From Cyanophora paradoxa (lineage: Eukaryota > Glaucocystophyceae > Cyanophorales > Cyanophoraceae): a DNA stretch of 34,410 nucleotides. Where the stretch lies: positions 1-34,410 of the forward strand of contig QPMI01000380.1 in NCBI GenBank assembly GCA_004431415.1, given 5' to 3'. Shown in pieces: positions 22,588 to 30,600 of the stretch (position 1 is the first letter of the stretch; each line of letters begins with the position of its first letter). The notes under the pieces were generated by a model. The model saw only the letters and a program-made list of their open reading frames with translations, searched no databases and was not told where the DNA came from. Made by a program: the position numbers and the translations under genes.

Positions 22588-25290
22588 CTTGCAAGACCCG
22601 ACCTTATAACTGACTGGAGAGGTGTACCTGGGTATTTCAAGGATCTAGATTTGATTTGATAGTGGCAAGCGCTGAAAGCGTGCTTGTACTCGCGGGCAAT
22701 AGTGGGCCCTATTCACCAGCATGTCATTGTGCCAGATCGCACAGCAGCACAGCTCGGAACAGTCTCAAACCGACTTCATAATCAAATCTAGCTCCTCGGA
22801 ACCCCAACAGCTACTGAGGGGTTGAATATGGCCCGGGTTTCATATGGTGACAGTGAGGATCTGAGCACCATGCATGCAGTGTTCATATGATCATGATTTG
22901 ATCATGAGCTTTGCAAAGACCCCGACCTTATAACTGACTGGAGAGGTGTACCTGGGGTATTTCAAGGGATCTAGATTTGATTTTGATAGTGGCAAGCGCT
23001 GAAAGCGTGCTTGTACCTCGCCGGGCAATAGTGGGCCCTATCACCAGCATGTCATTTGTGCCAGATCGCACAGCAGCACAGCCTCGAACAGTCTCAAACC
23101 GACTTCATAATCAAATCTAGCTCCTCGAGAACCCCAACAGCATACTGAGGGTGGTTGAAATATGGCCCGGGTTTCAATATGGCTGACAGTGAGGATCTGA
23201 GCACCCATGCATGCAGTGTTCATGATGATCATGATTTGATCATGAGGCTTTGCAAAGACCCCGACCTTATAACTGACTGGAGAGGTGTACTGGGTATTCA
23301 AGGGATCTAGATTGATTTGATAGTGGCAAGCGCTGAAAGCGTGCTTGTACCTCGCCGGGCAATAGTGGGCCCCTATTCACCAGCATGTCATTTGTGCCAG
23401 ATCGCACAGCAGCACAGCCTCGGAACAGTCTCAAACCGACTTCATAATCAAATCTAGCTCCCTCGAGAACCCCAACAGCATACTGAGGGTGTTGAAATAT
23501 GGGCCCCGGTTTCAATATGGCTGACAGTGAGGATCTGAGCACCCATGCATGCAGTGTTCATGATGATCATGATTTGATCATGAGGCTTTGCAAAGACCCG
23601 ACCTATAACTGACTGGAGAGGTGTACCTGGGTATTTCAAGGGATCTAGATTTGATTTTGATAGTGGCAAGCGCTGAAACGTGCTTGTACCTCGCCGGGCA
23701 ATAGTGGGCCCTATTCACCAGCATGTCATTTGTCCAGATCGCACAGCAGCACAGCTCGAACAGTCTCAAACCGACTTCATATCAAATCTGCTCCTCGAGA
23801 ACCAAGATACTGGTGTTGAATATGGCGGTTCATTGGTGACAGTGAGATCTGAGACCATTGCAGTGTTCATGATCATTGACATGGCTTTGCAAAGACCTTA
23901 AATGACTGGAGAGGTGTACTGGGTATTCAGGCTAGATTTGATTATAGTGAGCGTGCTTGTACCGCGGCAATAGTGGCCCTATTCACATGTCATTTGTGCA
24001 GATCGCACAGCAGCACAGCTCGGAACAGTCTCAACGACTTCGTAATCAATCTACTCCCTGAGAACCCCAAGCATACTGAGGGTGGTTGAAATATGGCCCG
24101 GGTTTCATATGGCTGACAGTGAGGATCTGAGCACCCATGCATGCAGTGTTATGATTCATGATTTGATCATGAGGCTTTGCAAAGACCCGACTTATAACTG
24201 ACTGGAGAGTGTACTGGGTATTCAGGATCTAGATTTGATTTTGATAGTGCAAGCGCTGAAAGCGTGCTTGTACCTCGCGGGCAATAGTGGCCCTATACAC
24301 AGCATGTATTGTGCCAGATCGCAAGCGCACAGCTCGAACAGTCTCAACCGACTTCGTATAATCTAGCTCCTCGAGAACCCCAATAGCACTGAGGGGTGAA
24401 ATATGGCCCGGGTTCAATGGTACAGTAGGATCGACACCCACATCAGTGTTCATGATGATATGATTTGATCATGAGCTTTGCAAGACCCGACTAAAGACGG
24501 AGGTGTACCGGGTATCAAGGACTAGATGATTGATAGTGGCAACGCTGAACTGTGACTCGATGCATACCAGCATTTGCCAATGCAGCAGCAGCTCGGAACA
24601 GTCTCAACCGACTCATAATCAAATCTAGCTCCTCGAGACCCCAACAGATACGGGTGTTGAATATGGCCCGGTTTCAATATGGCTGACAGTGAGGATCTGA
24701 GCACCATGCATGCAGTGTCATGATGATCATGATTTGATCATGAGGCTTGCAAGACCCGACTTATAACTGACTGGAAGGTGTACTGGGTATTCAAGGATCT
24801 AGATTTTTGAAGTGCAAGCGCTGAAGCGTGCTTGTACTCGCGGCATAGTGGGCCCTATTCACCAGCATGTCATTTGTGCCAGATCGCACAGCAGCACAGC
24901 TCGGAACAGTCTCAAACGACTTCATAATCAATCTAGCTCCTCGAGAACCCCAACAGCATACTGAGGGTGGTTGAAATATGGCCCGGGTTTCATATGGCTG
25001 ACAGTGAGGATCTGAGCACCATGCATGCAGTGTTCATGATGATCATGATTTGATCATGAGGCTTGCAAGACCCGACTTATAACTGACTGGAGAGGTGTAC
25101 CTGGGTATTTCAAAGATCTAGATTTGATTTGATAGTGGCAAGCGCTGAAGCGTGCTTGTACTCGCCGGCAATAGTGGGCCCTATTCACAGCATGTATTTG
25201 TGCCAGATCGCACAGCACAGACTCGGACAGTCTTAAACGACTTCAAATCAATCTAGCTCCTCGAGAACCCCAACAGCATACTGAGGGTGG
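22588..25290 (-). repeat. degraded stretch of the 347-bp array, deletion-rich
   Basis: Units here align with the array but lack many single bases, mostly in homopolymers (CCCC to CCC, TTT to TT, GGGG to GGG). At 23790-24660 short multi-base losses also occur. Substitutions stay rare, and units return to the clean consensus at about 25285. This bias suggests local consensus error in a long-read assembly more than ageing of the repeats. A real decayed core cannot be excluded for the worst part. Confidence 0.7.
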
Positions 25291-25454
25291 TTGAAATATG
25301 GGCCCCGGGTTTCAATATGGCTGACAGTGAGGATCTGAGCACCCATGCATGCAGTGTTCATGATGATCATGATTTGATCATGAGGCTTTGCAAAGACCCC
25401 GACCTTATAACTGACTGGAGAGGTGTACCTGGGGTATTTCAAGGGATCTAGATT

Positions 25455-26150
25455 CCGCCCCGTCCCGTCCCGCGAGCCGCGCCTCCGCCCCGCCCCACGA
25501 GCCCTGATGCCGCCCGCTGCGCCTCCGCCCCCGCCGGCGAGCTGCGCCGCCGCCCGCCGCGCCTCTGCCCGCCCAGCCAGCCTCGCGCGCGCCTCCACGC
25601 CACCGCCGCCCCGTCCGGCGCGCCGCGCCGCCGCCCGCCGCGCCTTCGCCCCGCCCGGCGAGCCGCGCCGCCGCCCGCCGCGCCTCCGCCCCGCCCGGCG
25701 CGCCTCGCCCGGCGACTCCTTGCCTCCGCGGCCCTGCCCGGCGTGCCGCGCCGCCGCCCGCCGCGCCTCTGCCCCGCCCGGAGCGCCTCGCCCGGCGCCT
25801 CCGCGCCTCCGCCGCCCCGCCCGGCGCGCCACGCCGCGCCCGCCGCGCCTCCGCCCCGCCCGGCGCGCCTCGGCCGGCTCCTCCGCGCCTCTGCCGCCCT
25901 GCCCGGCGTGCCGCGCCGCCGCCCGCCGCGCCTCTGCCCCGCCCGGCGCGCCTCGCCCGGCGCCTCCGCGCCTCCGCCGCCCACCCGGCGCGCCACGCCG
26001 CCGCCGCCGCGCCTCCGCCCCGCCCGGCGCGCCTCGGCCGGCTCCTCCGCGCCTCTGCCGCCCCGCCGGCGCGCCGCGCCGCCGCCGCCGCGCCTCCGCC
26101 CCGCCCGGCGAGGCGCGCCGCGCGCCGCCACCCGCCGGCTGGGGGCGTGG
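25455..26150. repeat. CpG-dense GC-rich tandem block, period about 165 bp with shorter subrepeats
   Basis: Nearly all C and G with very high CpG density, built from variations of CGCCTCCGCC, CCCGCCCGGC and GCCGCGCC. The landmark GCCCGGCGTGCCGCGCCGCC recurs at 25736 and 25901, with a variant near 26065, giving a period of about 165 bp. Recurring smaller blocks (CTCGGCCGGCTCCTCCGCGC) show a nested structure. It begins abruptly at the end of the 347-bp array. Long open frames here on both strands encode low-complexity Ala/Arg/Gly/Pro sequence caused by the composition, so I call no gene. It would behave as a CpG island; no transcription unit can be shown. Confidence 0.85.
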
Positions 26151-26311
26151 TAGTTCTCTGCGCCGGAGGTGCAGGGAGCTGCTGCCACAGGCGGGGCGCT
26201 GGGAGTTTGACACGATGGCGCTCGACGAGGCCACCCAGCGCCGCGCCCTCGCGTCCGCCCGCCTCGCCCCGTCGCGCCCCTCGCCCGCCCCGAGGCTCCC
26301 CACCTCTCCAC
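26151..26311. other. short non-repeated GC-rich segment with a doubtful 37-codon ORF
   Basis: About 160 bases between the CpG-dense block and satA. It contains an ATG at 26215 in a good Kozak context (A at -3, G at +4) starting a peptide MALDEATQRRALASARLA, which ends at a TGA (26326-26328) supplied by satA. CpG-rich DNA followed by such a start resembles the 5' end of a vertebrate gene or retroelement cut off by the satellite, but nothing confirms this. I do not recognise the sequence. Confidence 0.35.
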
Positions 26312-27033
26312 GGACCCCTGTCCTGTGAGATTTCAGGGGGCGATGGGGGCAGGCCCAAACACAACCTTGAAACTAGAAAACCAAACCCCTCCCTATCATG
26401 CAAACCTGCCAGAGTGCTCTGGCGAATCCCAGCGCTCCCTGCCTGCTGTTTCGTGTGGGTGGGGACCCCTGTGAAATTTCGGGGGGCGGTAGGGGCCACC
26501 CCGAACCCAACCTTGAAACTAGAAAACTAACACCCCTCCCTATCATGCAAACCTGCCAGAGTGCTCTGGCGGATCCCAGCGCTCCCCGCCTGCTGTTTCG
26601 TGTGGGTGGGGACCCCTGTGAGATTTCGGGGGGCGATGGGGGCAGCCCCGCACCCAACCTTGAAACTAAAAAACTAACACCCCTTCCAATCATGCAAACC
26701 TGCCAGAGTGCTCTGGCGGATCCCAGCACTCCCTGCCTGCTGTTTCGTGTGGGGGGGGCGATGGGGGCAGCCCCGAACCCAACCTCGAAACTAGAAAACT
26801 CACACCCCTCCCCATCATGCAAACCTGCCAGAGTGCTCCGGTGAATCCAAGCGCTCCCCGCCTGCTGTTTCGTGTGGGTGGGGACCCCTGTGAGATTTCG
26901 GGGGGCGATCGGGGCAGCCCCAAACCCAACCTCGAAACTAGAAAACTCACACCCCTCCCCATCATGCAAACCTGCCAGAGTGCTCTGGCGGATCCCAGTA
27001 CTCCCTGCCTGCTGTTTCGTGTGGGTGGGGACC
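26312..27033 (-). repeat. satA array in minus orientation, about 5 monomers
   Basis: Reverse-complement satA (CATGCAAACCTGCCAGAGTG every 140-150 bases). It starts at GGACCCCTGT (26312) with CCTGT duplicated at the edge (26317-26326). One monomer near 26750 lacks about 25 bases (GTGTGGGGGGGGCGATG). It ends at GGGGACC (27027-27033), where unique AT-rich DNA begins. The homopolymers are long and intact here, unlike the right-hand array. Confidence 0.95.
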
Positions 27034-27034
27034 G
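27028..27034. other. right breakpoint of the probable inversion
   Basis: Minus-orientation satA stops at GGGACC (27028-27033), the reverse complement of the GGTCCC at which plus-orientation satA stops at 5678. See the entry at 5673-5680. After re-inversion this side would read satA ending at CTAGTTTT and then the unique island. Confidence 0.55.
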
Positions 27035-27205
27035 TCGCCAATCAGATTAACCGAGTCTCCAACCGTCAACCGTAAAAAAAGTCAAAACAGTCAAGTCGTG
27101 GACCGTCAACATTCGACTTCGAGTTAAACGAAATGAACGTTTCGACTTCGAGTTAAACGAAATGAATAAAAACGAAAAACAAAAAAATAAAAAAATTGAA
27201 AATTT
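27034..27205. other. AT-rich intergenic DNA with short direct repeats
   Basis: Composition changes sharply from GC-rich satA to AT-rich. A 26-base block starting TTCGACTTCGAGTTAAACGA occurs at 27112-27137 and again at 27141-27166 (period 29). ACCGTCAAC occurs at 27062-27070 and 27102-27110. An A-rich run covers about 27165-27200. No gene is visible. The repeats lie just past the stop of the adjacent gene and could be regulatory or replication iterons or simple slippage; nothing decides this. Confidence 0.6.
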
Positions 27206-27538
27206 TCACTCCTTTTTCCTAGCGCCGGCCCCCACTTGTACTTTATCGTAGGTCAGTGTTAATGGGTTATCAATACCTGATACAAACCATAGCTTATGAT
27301 CAGGATCCCACTTGGCTCCACCCTTCTTAGCCTCCTCGCGATCCTCGAACGGGATTTTCAAATAAATTTTTTTATTTTTGCGCATTAATTCCGAAACGGC
27401 CACGGTACTATAGGTAGATAGAAGCTTATGTTCCGGCTCAGTTACAAACCAGCATTTATGCTTCATATCCCATTTAGCCCCAAGGGCTTTAGCTTCATCT
27501 TTTTGTTCAAAAGGGACCTCAATATAGATTTTCTCCAT
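27206..27538 (-). CDS. small protein with two DUF5710-like domains
   Basis: 110 codons, ATG at 27538-27536 in a good Kozak context (G at -3, G at +4), TGA at 27208-27206, intronless. It is an internal duplication. Residues 4-32 (IYIEVPFEQKDEAKALGAKW followed by D-x-x-x-K-x-W-F-V) and 58-86 (IYLKIPFEDREEAKKGGAKW followed by D-x-x-x-K-x-W-F-V) align without gaps. The pattern of aromatic plus VPF/IPF, an acidic/basic helix, GAKWD and K-x-WFV is the DUF5710 signature. That domain is known from primase-like and DNA-processing proteins of plasmids, phages and large DNA viruses; its biochemical role is not settled. A TATA-like run (27551-27562) lies just upstream. The tail is short and basic (ARKKE). 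It sits alone between satellites in an AT-rich island, like the viral island but unlike the flanks, suggesting mobile or viral origin. I cannot tie it to the same element as the ATPase. It appears intact. Confidence 0.75.
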   Translation of the reverse strand: MEKIYIEVPFEQKDEAKALGAKWDMKHKCWFVTEPEHKLLSTYSTVAVSELMRKNKKIYLKIPFEDREEAKKGGAKWDPDHKLWFVSGIDNPLTLTYDKVQVGAGARKKE

Positions 27539-27550
27539 TTCCTACTATAC

Positions 27551-27562
27551 GGATATATAATA
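27551..27562 (-). promoter_or_regulatory. TATA-like element upstream of the DUF5710-like gene
   Basis: On the minus strand the run reads ATTATATATCCG, ending about 13 bases before the ATG. If used as a TATA box the leader would be extremely short or the true start internal, so this is a weak call. Confidence 0.25.
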
Positions 27563-27661
27563 TTTTACCTGGTTCGGATCCTAGTACTAGCCCTTATAGC
27601 TGGAGCCTTATCATAGGATGCTACAGCCTCTGCCCCACCGGCTAATTTCTCGGTTCCGGCT
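27563..27661. other. short unique spacer before the right satA array
   Basis: About 100 bases of non-repeated sequence with no gene or structure that I can support. It ends where satA begins at ACTCACACGAAACAGC. Confidence 0.5.
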
Positions 27662-30600
27662 ACTCACACGAAACAGCAGGCAGGGAGTGCTGGGATTCGC
27701 CAGAGCACCCTGGCAAATTTGCATGATAGGGAGGGGTGTTAGTTTTCTAGTTTTGGGGTTGGGTTCGGGGCTGCCCCCATCACCCCCCAAAATCTCACAG
27801 GGGTCCCCACCCACAGGAAACAGCAGGCAGGGAGTGCTGGGATTTGCCAGAGCACTCTGGCAGGTTTGCATGATAGGGAGGGGTGTAAGTTTTCTAGTTT
27901 TGGGGTTGGGTTCGGGGCTGCCACCATCGCCCCCCGAAATCTCACAGGGGTCCCCACCCACACAAAACAGCAGGCAGGGAGCGCTGGGATTCGCCAGAGC
28001 ACTCTGGCAGGTTTGCATGATAGGGAGGGGTGTAAGTTTTCTAGTTTCGGGGTTGGGTTCGGGGCTGCCACCATCGCCCCCCGAAATCTCACAGGGGTCC
28101 CCACCCACACGAAACAGCAGGCAGGGAGTGCTGGGATTCGCCAGAGCACTCTGGCTGGTTTGCATGATAGGGAGGGGTGTTGGTTTTCTAGTTTCAAGGT
28201 TGGGTTCGGGGCTGCCCCCATCGCCCCCCGAAATCTGACAGGGGTCCCCACCCACACGAAACAGCAGGCAGGGAGCGCTGGGATTCGCCAGAGCACCCTG
28301 GCAAATTTGCATGATAGGGAGGGGTGTTAGTTTTCTAGTTTCGGGTTGGGTTCGGGGCTGCCCCCATCACCCCTGAAATCTCACAGGGGTCCCCACCCAC
28401 AGGAAACAGCAGGCAGGGAGTGCTGGGATTTGCCAGAGCACTCTGGCAGGTTTGCATGATAGGGAGGGGTGTAAGTTTTCTAGTTTCGGGTTGGGTTCGG
28501 GGCTGCCCCATCGCCCCCGAAATCTCACAGGGGTCCCCACCCACACCAAACAGCAGGCAGGGAGCGCTGGGATTCGCCAGAGCACTCTGGCAGGTTTGCC
28601 TGATAGGGAGGGGTGTTAGTTTTCTAGTTTCCAGGTTGGGTTCGGGGCTGCCCCATTGCCCCCCAAAATCTGACAGGGTCCCCACCGACACGAAACAGCA
28701 GGCAGGTAGTGCTGGGATTTGCCAGAGCACTCTGGCAGATTTGCATGATAGGGAGGGGTGTTAGTTTTCTAGTTTCGGGGTTGGGTGCGGGGCTGCCCCA
28801 TCGCCCCCCGAAATCTGACAGGGGTCCCCACCCACACGAAACAGCAGGCAGGGAGCGCTGGGATTCGCCAGAGCACTCTGGCAGATTTGCATGATAGGGA
28901 GGGGTGTTAGTTTTCTACTTTCAGGGTTGGGTTCGGGGCTGCCCCCATCACCCCCGAAATCTCACAGGGGTCCCCACCCACACGAAACAGCAGGCAGGGA
29001 GTGCTGGGATTCGCCAGAGCACTCTGGCAGGTTTGCATGATAGGGAGGGGTGTTGGTTTTCTAGTTTCAAGGTTGGGTTCGGGGCTGCCCCCATCGCCCC
29101 CCAAAATTTCACAGGGGTCCCCACCCACACGAAACAGCAGGCAGGGAGTGCTGGGATTCGCCAGAGCACTCTGGCTGGTTTGCATGATAGGGAGGGGTGT
29201 TAGTTTTCTAGTTTCAAGGTTGGGTTCGGGGCTGCCCCCATCGCCCCCCGAAATCTCACAGGGGTCCCCACCCACACGAAACAGCAGGCAGGGAGCGCTG
29301 GGATTCGCCAGAGCACTCTGGCAGTTTGCATGATAGGGAGGGGTGTTAGTTTTCTAGTTTCGGGTTGGGTTCGGGCTGCCCCATCCCCCCGAAATCTCAC
29401 AGGGGTCCCCACCCACACGAAACAGCAGGCAGGGAGCGCTGGGATTCGCCAGAGCACTCTGGCAGGTTTGCATGATAGGGAGGGGTGTTAGTTTTCTAGT
29501 TTCGAGGTTGGGTTCGGGGCTGCCCCATCGCCCCCCGAAATCTCACAGGGGTCCCCACCCACACCAAACAGCAGGCAGGGAGCGCTGGGATTCGCCAGAG
29601 CACTCTGGCAGGTTTGCATGATAGGGAGGGGTGTTAGTTTTCTAGTTTCAGGTTGGGTTCGGGGCTGCCCCATTGCCCCCCAAATCTCACAGGGTCCCCA
29701 CCACACGAAACAGCAGGCAGGGAGCGCTGGGATTCGCCAGAGCACTCTGGCAGTTTGCATGATAGGGAGGGTGTTAGTTTTCTAGTTTCGGGTTGGGTTC
29801 GGGGCTGCCCCATCGCCCCCGAAATCTCACAGGGGTCCCCACCCACACGAAACAGCAGGCAGGGAGCGCTGGGATTCGCCAGAGCACTCTGGCAGTTTTG
29901 CATGATAGGGAGGGGTGTTAGTTTTCTAGTTTCAGGTTGGGTTCGGGGCTGCCCCATCGCCCCCCGAAATCTCACAGGGGTCCCCACCCACACGAAACAG
30001 CAGGCAGGGAGCGCTGGGATTCGCCAGAGCACTCTGGCAGGTTTGCATGATAGGGAGGGGTGTTAGTTTTCTAGTTCGAGGTTGGGTCGGGGCTGCCCCA
30101 TTGCCCCCCGAAATCTCACAGGGGTCCCCACCCACACGAAACAGCAGGCAGGGAGCGCTGGGATTCGCCAGAGCACTCTGGCAGGTTTGCATGATAGGGA
30201 GGGGTGTTAGTTTTCTAGTTTCGAGGTTGGGTTCGGGGCTGCCCCGATGCCCCCGAAATCTCACAGGGGTCCCCACCCACACGAAACAGCAGGCAGGGAG
30301 CGCTGGGATTCGCCAGAGCACTCTGGCAGTTTGCATGATAGGGAGGGGTGTTAGTTTTCTAGTTTCGAGGTTGGGTTCAGGGCTGCCCCATCGCCCCCGA
30401 AATCTCACAGGGGTCCCCACCCACACGAAACAGCAGGCAGGGAGCGCTGGGATTCGCCAGAGCACTCTGGCAGGTTTGCATGATAGGGAGGGGTGTTAGT
30501 TTTCTAGTTTCGAGGTTGGGTTCGGGGCTGCCCCATCGCCCCCCGAAATCTCACAGGGTCCCCACCCACACGAAACAGCAGGCAGGGAGCGCTGGGATTC

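Larger units (their letters stand above)
7083..25454 (-). repeat. tandem array of a viral-gene-derived unit, about 347 bp, about 53 copies
   Basis: Head-to-tail repeats. The block TCTAGCTCCCTCGAGAACCC recurs at spacings of 347, 339, 343 or 345 bases. Strand is given for the viral coding sense. Each unit carries 85 codons of the gene fragment ending at 6790, plus about 90 bases (with ATGGGCCCCGGGTTTCAATA, GACAGTGAGGATCTGAGCAC and CATGCATGCAGTGTTCATGA) not seen next to the gene elsewhere in the window. The left edge is exact: viral DNA and array share TGATTTGATCATGAGG from 7083 and diverge to the left of it. The right edge stops inside a unit at GATCTAGATT (25454). Because 347 is not a multiple of three, the frame breaks at each unit, giving many look-alike ORFs of 101-132 codons that I do not call as genes. 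Length variants arise from an 8-base deletion (GAGCATGCAGTG or GAGCATGAAGTG forms, 339 bp) and a 12-base deletion (near 7587 and 8263). Confidence 0.95.

Noticed and set aside
7287-25243. Dozens of 101-132-codon frames starting MLLGVLEGAR as a multigene family
   Set aside because: Each is one 347-bp unit read into the next in a shifted frame. Copies are too homogeneous to show selection, the start lies 11 codons after an in-frame stop, and the native C-terminus (6790-7083) occurs once.
7083-25454. CRISPR-like or phage repeat array
   Set aside because: Units are contiguous tandem copies of about 347 bp with no unique spacers, in eukaryotic-type DNA.
25455-26150. Ribosomal DNA intergenic spacer
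   Set aside because: The composition is similar, but no 18S, 5.8S or 28S sequence appears in the window.
25248-26499. Large Ala/Arg/Gly/Pro-rich frames on both strands of the CpG-dense block
   Set aside because: Extreme GC content removes stop codons; products are low-complexity in every frame and run across unrelated repeat junctions.
5829-27661. Polinton terminal inverted repeats and 6-bp target duplication
   Set aside because: No long terminal inverted repeat, integrase or family B polymerase is visible. The GGTCCC at the two outer junctions is in opposite orientation, which fits an inversion and not a target-site duplication.
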